64,000 bases of DNA. It comes from Fictibacillus enclensis (lineage in GTDB: Bacteria; Bacillota; Bacilli; Bacillales; Fictibacillaceae). The notes under the pieces were generated by a model. It saw only the letters and a program-made list of their open reading frames with translations. It made no database searches and was not told the origin of the DNA. Where the stretch lies: positions 124,001-188,000 of the forward strand of contig NZ_KQ758619.1 of the NCBI RefSeq assembly GCF_001457035.1, read 5' to 3'. Every line of letters begins with the position of its first letter. The first letter of the stretch is position 1. The position numbers were made by a program, and so were the translations under genes. Of the stretch, positions 48,165 to 57,159 are shown one piece after another.

Positions 48165-49454
48165 ATGGGTTTAATATTATCTGAATTAGAAACAAAAAAA
48201 TTAAAAGAACTATATGAATTAGCACGACAATATAAAGTACCGTATTATGGAAAACTGACAAAAAGGGAATTGATGTTTTCCATTCTAAAAGCACAGGCTG
48301 AGCAGGATGGCTATTCATTTATGGAAGGGATTCTGGAAGTCATTCCTAACGAGGGATTTGGCTTTTTACGTCCGATCAACTACTCGCCAAGCTCTCAGGA
48401 TATTTACATTTCTGCTTCCCAGATCCGCCGTTTTGATTTAAGAAACGGGGATAAAGTTTCAGGCAAAGTCCGTCCTCCGAAGGAAAATGAAAGATATTAT
48501 GGCTTGCTTCAGGTTGAAGCGGTAAATGGTGAGGATCCTGATACAGCTAAGGAACGTGTGCATTTTCCTGCATTGACAGCGCTGTATCCGGAAAAGAAAA
48601 TGGTGCTTGAAACCGGGCGCACCAATCTTTCAACCCGCATTATGGATATGATTGCCCCTGTTGGCTTCGGTCAGCGTGGATTGATTGTGGCTCCTCCTAA
48701 AGCAGGAAAAACAAGCTTGCTGAAAGAGGTTGCGCACAGTGTCTCCACCAATCACCCGGATACAGAACTAATCGTTTTGCTTATTGATGAACGTCCGGAA
48801 GAAGTAACCGACATTGAACGTTCCGTTAAGGGAGATGTGGTGAGCTCCACATTTGATGAGGTGCCTGAAAACCACATCAAAGTCGCAGAGCTTGTACTTG
48901 ATCGCGCTATGCGCCTGGTTGAACATAAAAAAGATGTGGTTATCCTTTTAGATAGTATTACCCGGCTGGCTCGAGCCTACAACCTGGTCATTCCGCCGAG
49001 CGGGCGTACGCTGTCCGGAGGTATTGATCCTGCTGCCTTCCACCGTCCAAAACGCTTTTTTGGAGCGGCGCGTAACATCGAGGAAGGTGGCAGTCTGACC
49101 ATTTTGGCGACAGCGCTGATTGAGACTGGCTCCCGTATGGATGATGTGATTTATGAGGAATTTAAAGGGACAGGCAACATGGAGCTGCATTTGGACAGGA
49201 AACTGGCCGAACGCCGTATTTTCCCTGCCATTGATATCCGCCGGTCAGGAACACGAAAAGAAGAAATGCTTATTCAGAAGGATCACCTTGAATCTTTGTG
49301 GGCCATCCGCAAGACGATGGATGATTCCTATGACTTCGTAGACACCTTTATGAAGCGTTTACGAAAGACCACCAATAATGAAGAATTTTTCAATATGTTT
49401 GAAGCTGAAAAATCAGGCTCGAACAAGCGCGTGAAGTCTTTGTCGAATTCCTGA
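48165..49454 (+). CDS. rho: Transcription termination factor Rho
   Basis: 429 residues. N-terminal Rho_N helix domain ([25 protein letters not shown]), cold-shock-like RNA-binding domain ([16 protein letters not shown] ... [16 protein letters not shown]) and the hexameric ATPase core with Walker [11 protein letters not shown], Walker [17 protein letters not shown] and Q-loop SGGIDPAAF. Ends transcription at unstructured C-rich RNA. Length as in B. subtilis, no inserted domain. ATG preceded only by a weak ribosome site (AAGTGTGGTG). Confidence 0.96.
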   Translation: MGLILSELETKKLKELYELARQYKVPYYGKLTKRELMFSILKAQAEQDGYSFMEGILEVIPNEGFGFLRPINYSPSSQDIYISASQIRRFDLRNGDKVSGKVRPPKENERYYGLLQVEAVNGEDPDTAKERVHFPALTALYPEKKMVLETGRTNLSTRIMDMIAPVGFGQRGLIVAPPKAGKTSLLKEVAHSVSTNHPDTELIVLLIDERPEEVTDIERSVKGDVVSSTFDEVPENHIKVAELVLDRAMRLVEHKKDVVILLDSITRLARAYNLVIPPSGRTLSGGIDPAAFHRPKRFFGAARNIEEGGSLTILATALIETGSRMDDVIYEEFKGTGNMELHLDRKLAERRIFPAIDIRRSGTRKEEMLIQKDHLESLWAIRKTMDDSYDFVDTFMKRLRKTTNNEEFFNMFEAEKSGSNKRVKSLSNS

Positions 49455-49474
49455 AGAATATAAGGAAATTGCGG

Positions 49475-49503
49475 TTGCAAAACAACCAGCACCCTGTTAT
49501 ACT
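49475..49503 (+). promoter_or_regulatory. Promoter of the L31 gene
   Basis: TTGCAA (49475-49480), 17 bp, TATACT (49498-49503). No Zur-box-like palindrome is seen around it. Confidence 0.7.
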
Positions 49504-49566
49504 ACTGCTATGTGCTTATTTTAACTCTGGATTCACAGGATTCAGGGCAGAAGGAGTTGAGAACGA

Positions 49567-49812
49567 ATGAAGCCAAATTTACATCCTGACTATAAAAAAG
49601 TTGTATTTATGGATGCAAGCAGCGGTTACAAGTTCTTGTCCGGCTCTACAATGTCTTCTAACGAAACCATTGAATGGGAAGATGGAAATACTTATCCTGT
49701 AATTAAAGTGGATGTTAGTTCCGATACACACCCATTCTACACTGGTCGTCAGAAGTTTACTGATGTTGGCGGACGTGTTGACCGTTTCAAAAAGAAATAC
49801 AATCTTAAGTAA
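49567..49812 (+). CDS. rpmE2: Ribosomal protein L31, type B (zinc-free)
   Basis: 81 residues with [20 protein letters not shown] at the start and [27 protein letters not shown] at the end, the type B L31 signature. There is no Cys, hence no zinc ribbon. In B. subtilis the rho-tdk locus holds the zinc-binding RpmE, while the type B paralogue (ytiA) lies elsewhere under Zur control. Here the zinc-free form occupies the housekeeping place with an ordinary promoter. ATG after AAGGAGTTG. Confidence 0.95.
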   Translation: MKPNLHPDYKKVVFMDASSGYKFLSGSTMSSNETIEWEDGNTYPVIKVDVSSDTHPFYTGRQKFTDVGGRVDRFKKKYNLK

Positions 49813-49963
49813 TATGCTGCAAGTTGTAAGGGGCAAGAGAACTTCTTGCTCCTTTTTTTTGTGAATTTATGCGGAATTCCGCTGTTTTTCAGGCATTGCA
49901 GGTACGAACGAACGTACATAATATAGAATGTATTCATAAATGAACATGGGAAGGAGAACGAAC

Positions 49964-50581
49964 ATGTATGTAATGAAGCATAATGGCTGGGTTGAAGTCA
50001 TTTGCGGGAGCATGTTTTCGGGGAAATCCGAAGAACTGATTCGCAGGGTCCGCCGGGCGAAATATGGAAAGCTTGAAGTGCAGGTGTTCAAGCCGGTGAT
50101 TGACAACCGTTACAGTGAAGAGTCGGTGGTTTCCCATAACGGAACAGCTGTTATTGCCAAGCCTGTTGAAAAGTCTGTCGATATCCTGAAAAAGGTTTCT
50201 CCTGACACGGAAGTAGTAGCCATTGATGAAATTCAATTCTTTGATGAAGATGTGATTTCAGTTGTTCAGGAATTGGCAGACCATGGCATTCGGGTGATTG
50301 TTGCGGGTCTTGACCAGGATTTCAGAGGCGAACCGTTCGGTCCCATGCCCAAGCTAATGGCGCTTGCTGAAACGGTGACAAAGCTTCAGGCGATTTGCAT
50401 GGTATGCGGATCTCCGGCAAGCCGCACACAACGGCTCATTAATGGGAAGCCTGCTTCTTATGATGATCCCATTATTCTAGTGGGCGCTTCGGAATCGTAC
50501 GAGCCGCGCTGCCGTCATTGTCATGAAGTGCCGGGAAAGCCTAATACTCTGCTCACCAGCCTTGTTGAGCAGTCTGAATAA
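49964..50581 (+). CDS. tdk: Thymidine kinase
   Basis: 205 residues. P-loop [38 protein letters not shown] and the structural zinc site CMVCGSPA plus CRHCHE. Phosphorylates thymidine in the salvage pathway. The start at 49964 is chosen for GGAAGGAG and the conserved MYVMK; an upstream in-frame ATG at 49940 lies before the ribosome site. Follows L31 as in B. subtilis. Confidence 0.95.
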   Translation: MYVMKHNGWVEVICGSMFSGKSEELIRRVRRAKYGKLEVQVFKPVIDNRYSEESVVSHNGTAVIAKPVEKSVDILKKVSPDTEVVAIDEIQFFDEDVISVVQELADHGIRVIVAGLDQDFRGEPFGPMPKLMALAETVTKLQAICMVCGSPASRTQRLINGKPASYDDPIILVGASESYEPRCRHCHEVPGKPNTLLTSLVEQSE

Positions 50582-50582
50582 A

Positions 50583-50648
50583 AAGGGGATGGTCCTCTTG
50601 AGGTAGTGATTGCAGTGATTGCACCTTCTGGAGAACCATCCTTTTTTT
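50583..50648 (+). terminator. Terminator of tdk
   Basis: GGATGGT(C)CTC pairs with GAG(A)ACCATCC, followed by seven Ts. Confidence 0.7.
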
Positions 50649-50704
50649 GTCTGTATGTTTTGCAGAATACTCACAAACCCTATTACCTAAGGGAGGTGTT
50701 TTCT

Positions 50705-51160
50705 GTGAAAAAAACGGGAATTTTTATCATTCTATCCGTACTGCTGAGTGCCTGTTCTCCCGTTTCCAAAGATCATTTTGAGCCCACGGCCAATGAATCG
50801 AATAAAAACATAAAAGACAACATTTGGGGCCATGGCATCGTCAACTATCATGCCACTAAAAATAATCCCCGATTCAATTACAGTTCGGAAACGAATAAAA
50901 ACCCGAATGATTATCAAAAAATGAACACGGCCCGTTTTGATATTTCGGATGACCAGGATAAAATTCGCGAGGCTGTGATTAGTAAAACAGGCAGAAATCC
51001 ACAAATGGTCACAATCAATGGGAACTACGCTCATATTCATGTGAATGTCCCTGCGAGCATGTCATCCCGAAAAAAGGCGAAAATGCGCCGGGATATTGTA
51101 ACTGCTGTTGAACGGGCAGTGCCACGCTATAAATTTTCTATTAAGATTGACAGCAGATAA
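50705..51160 (+). CDS. YhcN/YlaJ family sporulation lipoprotein
   Basis: 151 residues. Signal peptide KKTGIFIILSVLLSAC with lipobox LLSAC, so the mature protein starts at Cys17 and is membrane-anchored. The C-terminal part (about 75-150: DDQDKIREAVISKTGRNPQMVTINGNYAHIHVNV ... RRDIVTAVERAVPRYKFSIKID) matches the YhcN/YlaJ lipoprotein domain found in spore membranes and linked to germination or cortex metabolism. GTG start after GGGAGGTG. Not at this place in B. subtilis, as far as I recall. Confidence 0.85.
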   Translation: MKKTGIFIILSVLLSACSPVSKDHFEPTANESNKNIKDNIWGHGIVNYHATKNNPRFNYSSETNKNPNDYQKMNTARFDISDDQDKIREAVISKTGRNPQMVTINGNYAHIHVNVPASMSSRKKAKMRRDIVTAVERAVPRYKFSIKIDSR

Positions 51161-51205
51161 AAAGGACATTTAGTGATGGTTGATAATATAAAGTATTACC
51201 AATAG

Positions 51206-51252
51206 AAAAACGGCAAACACATAAGCGCTTGCCCAGCTTTTGCCGTTTTTAT
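51206..51252. terminator. Bidirectional terminator, lipoprotein/CoA-disulfide reductase
   Basis: AAAAACGGCAAA pairs with TTTGCCGTTTTT; T-runs on both strands between convergent genes. The reductase stop codon is at its edge. Confidence 0.82.
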
Positions 51253-52583
51253 TTTTTTGCCCTTCTTGCTGCCTGCTGAATCGGATCCCAGACCCCATTA
51301 TATGGCGGGGCATAACAAAGATCCAAGTCCTCCAGCTCATGCAGATCCATTCCGTGATAAATGGCAGTTGCCAATACATCGACCCTTTTATCCACCCCGT
51401 ATTTTCCGATAAACTGTCCGCCAAGTAATCTCTGGTTGTTTGCATCAAATACCAGTTTTACTTGCAGTGGCTCAACTCCGGGAAAATACCCTGCAATATC
51501 TTTAGCCTGTGTGGTGACGGTATCGACTGGAAAACGCAGCTTTTCTGCTTCTTTTACAGAGATGCCGGTTTTGCCGAGCGACAGCTCCATGAATTTTATG
51601 ATGGAAGAGCCAACAATTCCTTTGAACGTTTTCCGTTTTCCCGCCATGTTCAGTCCGGCAATCCGGCCCTGTTTGTTTGCGGTCGTGCCAAGCGGGATGT
51701 GGTCGTCGACTTCTTTAATCAGGTGGTAATGGCTTGCGCAGTCTCCCGCTGCATAGATATCTTTTACGTTGGTTTCCATATACCGATTGACGAGGATTGC
51801 TCCGCTTTCGTGAAGCCGGACCTCCGTATTCTGAATCATGGAAACGTTGGGTTTAACGCCTGCCGCCACGATTACCATGTCTGTCGGATAGTCGCGTTTG
51901 TCTGTTTTAACGAATTGAACGCGGTCATCTCCTTTTAAGCGCTGAACTTCTTCATTCAGGCAAACCTCAATGTTATGCTTTTTTGCTTCTTCCAGAATCA
52001 GTTCGGCCATGTCGGGATCAAATATCGAGCCAAGCTGATTTCCCCGTTGAATAATCCTGACTTTTTTGCCGAGAAATTTTAAATTCTCGGCCACTTCCAG
52101 GCCGATATAACCACCGCCGATAATGGTCACATCCTGAATAGAAGCGTCCATGTCTTTGATGATCCCTTCAACATCTGGAATGGTCTTTACAACATGAACC
52201 CCTGGCAGGTGTCTGCCTTCCCATGGCGGCAAAACAGGGCTGACTCCTGTTGCGATAAGAAGCTTGTCATAGGAGAAGGTAAACTCTTCTTTTGTTTTTG
52301 TATGTACGCCATAAATTTTCTTTTCTGTCGGGTCAACGCCAGCCACTTCATGGAAGGTTCTCGCATCCATACCATACTTTTCTCTGAAGGTGGCTACATC
52401 ACGGGCAACCAGTAATTCCGAAGAGGGTATCAGCCCGCTGATCACATAGGGAAGCCCGCATTGTCCGTAGGAATAAATCCCTCCCTTTTCAAATACTGTG
52501 ATTCTCGCCTCCGGATCATTCCTGACAATCTGCATGGCCGCACTCATTCCGGCCGCATCTCCGCCAATGATACAATAGTTCAT
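51249..52583 (-). CDS. cdr: CoA-disulfide reductase / FAD-dependent NADH oxidase-like
   Basis: 444 residues of the pyridine nucleotide-disulfide reductase class with a single redox Cys: Cys42 in [17 protein letters not shown] motif [15 protein letters not shown] at the N-terminus, NAD(P) motif [17 protein letters not shown] and second FAD motif [14 protein letters not shown]. Reduces CoA disulfide with NAD(P)H, keeping CoASH reduced as a major low-weight thiol. Related NADH oxidases have the same layout, so the CoADR call is likely, not certain. ATG after AAAGGGGATG. Confidence 0.85.
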   Translation of the reverse strand: MNYCIIGGDAAGMSAAMQIVRNDPEARITVFEKGGIYSYGQCGLPYVISGLIPSSELLVARDVATFREKYGMDARTFHEVAGVDPTEKKIYGVHTKTKEEFTFSYDKLLIATGVSPVLPPWEGRHLPGVHVVKTIPDVEGIIKDMDASIQDVTIIGGGYIGLEVAENLKFLGKKVRIIQRGNQLGSIFDPDMAELILEEAKKHNIEVCLNEEVQRLKGDDRVQFVKTDKRDYPTDMVIVAAGVKPNVSMIQNTEVRLHESGAILVNRYMETNVKDIYAAGDCASHYHLIKEVDDHIPLGTTANKQGRIAGLNMAGKRKTFKGIVGSSIIKFMELSLGKTGISVKEAEKLRFPVDTVTTQAKDIAGYFPGVEPLQVKLVFDANNQRLLGGQFIGKYGVDKRVDVLATAIYHGMDLHELEDLDLCYAPPYNGVWDPIQQAARRAKK

Positions 52584-52725
52584 GGGCCATCCCCTTTCTG
52601 TTCTGCTATAGTATTCCCTATTGCTTTACTTTAATCTTATACATAAAGGATTTTCTCTATGAATCATGGGGTAACCTCTTTAATCAATTGCATTCGCTCC
52701 AGTACCATCAAGAACCTATCGTTCC

Positions 52726-52732
52726 TGTCGAA
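52726..52732 (+). promoter_or_regulatory. 0A-box match upstream of a hypothetical gene
   Basis: TGTCGAA, the Spo0A box core, 26 bp before the start codon. A single 7-mer can occur by chance. Confidence 0.25.
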
Positions 52733-52757
52733 CATTGATAGTAGAGAGGTGTAGAAA

Positions 52758-53087
52758 ATGTTGGATATTCTATCAAACGGAACAGATTGGAACGAACCTT
52801 GTGTTCCAATCACCACACTTATTAAAAAGCTAAACGAAAAGCCTCTGGACCCGATCTATGAATCCATGGGGAATTTTATTGTAAAAGTGAATCCTGTCAC
52901 GGATACGCAGCAAGATATTCGGCATAAAGGCTGTACCCAGTTCTTTGGTCACTTTGCTACCATACCCTTTGTTTTTAATATCATAACAGATGAAAAAGTT
53001 GTGATTGAAGAGCTGACAAAGGCGATCCGCATCAATCAGCAGCGTCTCGATTATGAAGCGCTGAAAAATCATACATCCATGTATTAA
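52758..53087 (+). CDS. Hypothetical protein
   Basis: 109 residues, soluble, mixed alpha/beta; mid region HKGCTQFFGHFATIPFVFNIITDEKVVIEELTKAI. Codon use and AGAGAGGTG ribosome site support a real gene. I do not recognise a family; no membrane segment or signal peptide. It stands alone between cdr (divergent) and the MOSC gene, 60 bp from the latter. Confidence 0.65.
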   Translation: MLDILSNGTDWNEPCVPITTLIKKLNEKPLDPIYESMGNFIVKVNPVTDTQQDIRHKGCTQFFGHFATIPFVFNIITDEKVVIEELTKAIRINQQRLDYEALKNHTSMY

Positions 53088-53147
53088 AAGGATTTACCAG
53101 GCGCATCTCTATAGAGTACGATAAAAGAAAAAACGAGGTGTACATAC

Positions 53148-53798
53148 GTGGAAGGGACCCTGGTCGCATTAAATACCGGAAAAGCAGGCACGATTGAATG
53201 GCAGGGGAAAGGGGTAAGCTCAGCTATCAATAAAGAGAAGGTGCAGAAGCCGCTCTATCTGTCCAGACTGAATTTTGAAGGTGATGTTCAGGCGGATACG
53301 GTTCATCATGGCGGTCCGGAAAAAGCGGTTTGTGTCTACTCGCATGACCATTACTCGTATTGGGAAAAGGGACTGGGCATTTCTCTTTCAATCCCCACTT
53401 TTGGTGAAAACCTTACCGTCAAAGGTCTGACTGAAAATCAGGTGTTCATCGGAGATATCTTTAAGCTCGGAGAGGCAGCTGTCCAGGTTTGTCAGCCCCG
53501 TCAGCCGTGTTTTAAAGTTGCGGCGAAACTGAATCAGCCGTTCATGGTGAAGTGGATTCAGGACACCGGATATTCGGGTTATTACATGCGGGTGCTTGAA
53601 GAAGGCAGGGTCAATCCTGAGGATAGTCTGGTGCTTCAAGAAAAAAATGCGCGCGGCATTTCTGTCGAGTTTGTAAACAGAATCTTATATCAAGACAAAG
53701 AAAATAAAGAAGGAGTGAAACTTCTGTCAGAGCTCGATGAGCTTGCGGAAGGTGTCAGGTCCTCCATGAAGAAGCGATTGCAGTCATTCCCGGGATAA
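53148..53798 (+). CDS. MOSC domain protein (YiiM-like)
   Basis: 216 residues. MOSC features: LNFEGDVQADTVHHGGPEKAVCVYSHDHY, FGENLTVKGLTENQVFIGDIFKLGEAAVQVCQPRQPCFKVA with the conserved Cys in the QPRQPCFK motif that is used for sulfur transfer or molybdenum cofactor binding. Related YiiM proteins reduce N-hydroxylated compounds with bound Moco. GTG start after ACGAGGTG. Monocistronic, with a terminator overlapping its end. Confidence 0.85.
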   Translation: MEGTLVALNTGKAGTIEWQGKGVSSAINKEKVQKPLYLSRLNFEGDVQADTVHHGGPEKAVCVYSHDHYSYWEKGLGISLSIPTFGENLTVKGLTENQVFIGDIFKLGEAAVQVCQPRQPCFKVAAKLNQPFMVKWIQDTGYSGYYMRVLEEGRVNPEDSLVLQEKNARGISVEFVNRILYQDKENKEGVKLLSELDELAEGVRSSMKKRLQSFPG

Positions 53799-53822
53799 GT
53801 GGCACAGCCCGGGTTTTTTGTT
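53790..53822 (+). terminator. Terminator of the MOSC gene
   Basis: CCCGGG at 53790 pairs with CCCGGG at 53809, then six Ts; the stop codon is in the loop. Confidence 0.75.
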
Positions 53823-53911
53823 TGCCATAAATCGGTGCCTGAAGCCTTTTGACTGCTTCATCCCCCTGTATTATAATTAGAATGTTATGCCATTAAAATG
53901 AGGTGAAAAGC

Positions 53912-54985
53912 GTGTTAGAACGTTTAGAAACGATAGAAGCCCGATACGATAAGCTAAATGAGCTTTTGAGTGACCCTGAGGTCATTAACGATACGAATAA
54001 ATTAAGAGAATATTCCAAGGAACAATCTTCCCTTCAGGAAACGGTAGCAGTATACCGCGAATATAAGGAAGCAAAGGAAGGCTTGGATGAAGCCAAAGTC
54101 ATGCTTGAAGACAAGCTGGATGCCGAAATGACGGCCATGGTGAAAGAAGAAATTGCCGAACTTGAAGAAAAAATTGAAGAATACACCCAGCAGCTAAAAA
54201 TCTTGCTGCTTCCTAAAGACCCGAACGATGACAAAAACGTTATCGTTGAGGTTCGTGGGGCGGCCGGTGGAGACGAGGCTGCGCTGTTTGCTGGGGATCT
54301 CTATAAAATGTACAGCCGGTATGCTGAAATGCAGGGCTGGAAAACAGAAGTAATCGAAGCAAGCTATACCGAGCTTGGCGGCTACAAAGAGATCATTTTC
54401 ATGGTGAATGGGAATGGTGCCTATTCCAAGCTGAAATACGAAAATGGCGCACATCGTGTACAGCGTGTCCCTGCTACGGAATCCGGCGGGCGTATCCATA
54501 CATCCACAGCCACGGTAGCGATTCTTCCGGAAGCAGAAGAAGTAGAAGTGGAGATTCATGAAAAAGATGTCCGCGTAGATACCTTTACTTCAAGCGGACC
54601 GGGGGGACAGTCTGTTAACACGACCCAGTCCGCCGTTCGTCTTACACATATTCCAACAGGAACCGTTGTGTCCTGTCAGGATGAAAAATCACAGATCAAG
54701 AATAAAGAAAAAGCGATGAAGGTTCTCCGTGCCCGTGTATACGATAAAATTCAGCAGGAAAAACAAAAGGAATATGATGAAAACCGAAAGTCTGCCGTGG
54801 GAACGGGAGACCGTTCAGAGCGAATCCGCACCTACAATTTCCCGCAAAACCGTGTAACCGACCACCGAATCGGACTGACTCTTCAAAAATTGGACCAGAT
54901 CTTGCTCGGCAAGCTGGATGAGTTTATTGATGCTCTCATTACAGAAGACCAGACCAGCTTGATGAAGGCTCAGACGGAAGCGTAA
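53912..54985 (+). CDS. prfA: Peptide chain release factor 1
   Basis: 357 residues, aligned throughout with B. subtilis RF1. GGQ motif in [16 protein letters not shown]; the stop-codon recognition region [15 protein letters not shown]. Releases peptides at UAA and UAG. GTG at 53912 with AGGTG is preferred to an in-frame GTG at 53903 because it gives the conserved [14 protein letters not shown] start. prmC, which methylates the GGQ Gln, follows 1 bp later. Confidence 0.97.
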   Translation: MLERLETIEARYDKLNELLSDPEVINDTNKLREYSKEQSSLQETVAVYREYKEAKEGLDEAKVMLEDKLDAEMTAMVKEEIAELEEKIEEYTQQLKILLLPKDPNDDKNVIVEVRGAAGGDEAALFAGDLYKMYSRYAEMQGWKTEVIEASYTELGGYKEIIFMVNGNGAYSKLKYENGAHRVQRVPATESGGRIHTSTATVAILPEAEEVEVEIHEKDVRVDTFTSSGPGGQSVNTTQSAVRLTHIPTGTVVSCQDEKSQIKNKEKAMKVLRARVYDKIQQEKQKEYDENRKSAVGTGDRSERIRTYNFPQNRVTDHRIGLTLQKLDQILLGKLDEFIDALITEDQTSLMKAQTEA

Positions 54986-54986
54986 A

Positions 54987-55865
54987 ATGGAAAATAGGAA
55001 ACGGCATGAAGCCCTGAACTGGGCTTCATCTTTTTTAAAAGAAAAGAAACGCGAACCAGAAGCGGGAGAACTGCTGCTCCGTCATGTGCTCGGTGATCTC
55101 AGCCGGACCGAGCTGCTCATGGGATTGAATGATCCCATGACAGAGGCTCAGCGAGCATCATTTGAAGCAGCGGTAAAACAACATGGTGAAGGTGTGCCTG
55201 TCCAGTATATTACGGGCTATGAAGAGTTTTACGGACGCAGGTTCATCGTAAACCGGGAAGTCCTCATTCCAAGGCCCGAAACCGAAGAACTTGTATATGA
55301 AGTACTCAAGCGTTCAGAAACACGGTTTGGGGATCAAAAGGAGATTCAGACCATCGATGTTGGCACAGGCAGTGGGGCGATTGCGATCACTTTAGCATTG
55401 GAAAATCGGAGCCTCTCTGTGTCCTCGGTTGATATTGCCGCAGAATCGATTGAAGTGGCAAAAGAAAACAGCTGGCGTTTGGGCGCGGACGTCCGTTTCC
55501 TTCATGGGGACCTCCTGCAGCCGTGGATCGAAAAAGGCGAAAAGGCGGACATTGTTGTCTCCAATCCCCCTTACATTCCTGACTGGGAAATAGAGGGGCT
55601 TGAAACGATCGTGAAGGATCAGGAACCGATGAGGGCGCTCAGCGGCGGCCAGGACGGTTATGTTTTTTACAGAAGGTTTATGGAGGAATTGCCACAAGTG
55701 CTGAAGCCAAAAGCGATTGTTGCTTTTGAAGTCGGCCATGACCAGGGCCAGACGGTAGCGGAGATGCTGCGAATTACCTTCCCGGGAGCCGACGTGGTCA
55801 CTGTGCGGGACATCAGCCAAAAGGAACGCATGGTTATTGCAGAAATTGGGTTTTCAAAATATTGA
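54987..55865 (+). CDS. prmC: Release factor glutamine methyltransferase
   Basis: 292 residues. N-terminal helical domain, then a Rossmann methyltransferase domain with TIDVGTGSGAIAITLAL (SAM), SSVDIAAESIEVAKEN and the catalytic NPPY in DIVVSNPPYIPD. Methylates the Gln of the GGQ motif of RF1/RF2. Translationally close to prfA, as in B. subtilis (ywkE). Confidence 0.95.
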   Translation: MENRKRHEALNWASSFLKEKKREPEAGELLLRHVLGDLSRTELLMGLNDPMTEAQRASFEAAVKQHGEGVPVQYITGYEEFYGRRFIVNREVLIPRPETEELVYEVLKRSETRFGDQKEIQTIDVGTGSGAIAITLALENRSLSVSSVDIAAESIEVAKENSWRLGADVRFLHGDLLQPWIEKGEKADIVVSNPPYIPDWEIEGLETIVKDQEPMRALSGGQDGYVFYRRFMEELPQVLKPKAIVAFEVGHDQGQTVAEMLRITFPGADVVTVRDISQKERMVIAEIGFSKY

Positions 55866-55871
55866 CGAAAG

Positions 55872-55900
55872 TCCTACTTTTGTTGTAGGATTACTATAAT
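55872..55900 (+). promoter_or_regulatory. Possible promoter and inverted repeat before the S-box
   Basis: TATAAT (55895-55900) with no good -35. TCCTAC (55872-55877) and GTAGGA (55885-55890) form an inverted repeat with 7-bp spacing just upstream: either the end of the prmC transcript or an extra operator. Confidence 0.4.
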
Positions 55901-55909
55901 AAAATAAAT

Positions 55910-56001
55910 CTTATCCAGAGTGGTGGAGGGACTGGCCCTATGAAACCCGGCAACCCGTTTGAAGGTGCTAAATCCAGCAGGAACACATCCTGAAAGATAA
56001 G
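55910..56001 (+). promoter_or_regulatory. SAM-I riboswitch (S-box)
   Basis: Closing stem CTTATC (55910-55915)/GATAAG (55996-56001), core GAGGGACTGGCCCTATGAAA followed by CCCGGCAACC, then GGTGCTAAATCC and CAGCAGGA: the full S-box core. With SAM bound, the downstream terminator forms and the following operon is off. Such elements control methionine, cysteine and sulfur genes in Bacillaceae. Confidence 0.96.
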
Positions 56002-56014
56002 ATTGAAGCGGCGG

Positions 56015-56047
56015 AAACTTCTTCTTATCTAAGAAGAAGTTTTTTTG
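56015..56047 (+). terminator. S-box expression-platform terminator
   Basis: AACTTCTTCTTA pairs with TAAGAAGAAGTT, followed by six Ts, just after the riboswitch. Confidence 0.92.
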
Positions 56048-56085
56048 TGTTTTTTTCGTTTTAATAAAGCAGAGGAGAGAAAGAG

Positions 56086-57138
56086 ATGAGATTTGGATTT
56101 TGGCTACCCATATTCGGCGGCTGGCTCAGAAACGTGGAAGACGAAAATATGCCTCCGACCTTTGATTATGCAAAACAAGTGATTCAGTCGGCGGAAAAAT
56201 GGGGATACGATACCACACTGATTGCGGAGCTTTATTTGAATGATATAAAAGGACCGGAACAGGACGCGTTAGAAGCATGGACAACGGCGGCCGGTCTGGC
56301 TGCAGTTACAGAAAAGATTGAAATCATGACCGCGGTTCGCCCCGGATTCCATAACCCGGCGGTTACTGCCAAAATGGCTGCCAACATTGATCAGATCAGC
56401 GGCGGAAGATTTACCTTGAATGTGGTTTCTGCCTGGTGGGAAGAAGAGGCGAAGCAGTATGGCGGCGTCTTTACCGCACATGATGAGCGCTATGAACGAA
56501 CACAGGAGTTCATCGATGTCCTAAAAGGCCTTTGGACTGAAGAAACCTTTAATTATAAAGGGAAGTACTATGAACTTGCCAATACAAAACTGTCGCCTAA
56601 ACCGGTGCAACGGCCTAATCCTGTCCTCTATGCCGGCGGTGAGAGCGAACGTGGAAAACAGGTTATCTCTTCTTCCTGTGATGCCTATGTCATGCATGGG
56701 GGCACAGTTGAGGAGATCCATACCAAGATAACAGATATGAAAAACCGTAGAGCCCGGACGGGAAAAGAGGCCTTGTCTTCGTTTGGAATGGCAGCTTACG
56801 TCATCTGCAGGGATACCGAGGAAGAAGCACAGGCAGAGCTCGAGCGAATCACGGATGTGAAAGAAACGAGCGGCTATGCAGGCTTTAAGGATTTTACAAG
56901 CAAGTCTCAGCTTGAGCAGCAGATTCAGCTGCAGGATTATTCTGTTTCCAACCGGGGTCTGCGCCCGAACCTGATCGGAACGCCTGGGCAAATCGCGAAG
57001 CGGATTGTTGAATATGAAGAAGCCGGACTAGGGCTTTTGCTGCTTCAGTTCTCACCACAGCTGGAGGAAATGGAGCGATTTTCAAAGCAAGTTATGCCGT
57101 TAGTGGAAAAATACAACCAGGTAAAGGCGTTAAGCTAG
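56086..57138 (+). CDS. LLM flavin-dependent monooxygenase, dimethylsulfone/alkanesulfonate type
   Basis: 350 residues of the luciferase-like monooxygenase family (SsuD/SfnG branch): MRFGFWLPIFGGW, GYDTTLIAELYLND, EIMTAVRPGFHNPAVTAKMAANIDQISGGRFTLNVVSAWWEEEAKQYG and LYAGGESERGKQVISSSCDAYVMHGG. With FMNH2 and oxygen such enzymes release sulfite or sulfinate from sulfones and sulfonates. The N-terminus resembles dimethylsulfone monooxygenase SfnG. Control by the SAM riboswitch fits a role in sulfur scavenging. No reductase partner is adjacent. Confidence 0.88.
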   Translation: MRFGFWLPIFGGWLRNVEDENMPPTFDYAKQVIQSAEKWGYDTTLIAELYLNDIKGPEQDALEAWTTAAGLAAVTEKIEIMTAVRPGFHNPAVTAKMAANIDQISGGRFTLNVVSAWWEEEAKQYGGVFTAHDERYERTQEFIDVLKGLWTEETFNYKGKYYELANTKLSPKPVQRPNPVLYAGGESERGKQVISSSCDAYVMHGGTVEEIHTKITDMKNRRARTGKEALSSFGMAAYVICRDTEEEAQAELERITDVKETSGYAGFKDFTSKSQLEQQIQLQDYSVSNRGLRPNLIGTPGQIAKRIVEYEEAGLGLLLLQFSPQLEEMERFSKQVMPLVEKYNQVKALS

Positions 57139-57159
57139 AAGAGAAGAGGAGAGATGAAA

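Noticed and set aside
49440-49566. Zur box upstream of the L31 gene
   Set aside because: Searched because type B L31 is Zur-controlled in B. subtilis; no TAAATCGTAAT-like palindrome is present.
52712-52734. LexA box upstream of the 109-aa gene (GAAC...GTTC)
   Set aside because: The spacing is five bases, not the four that LexA needs.
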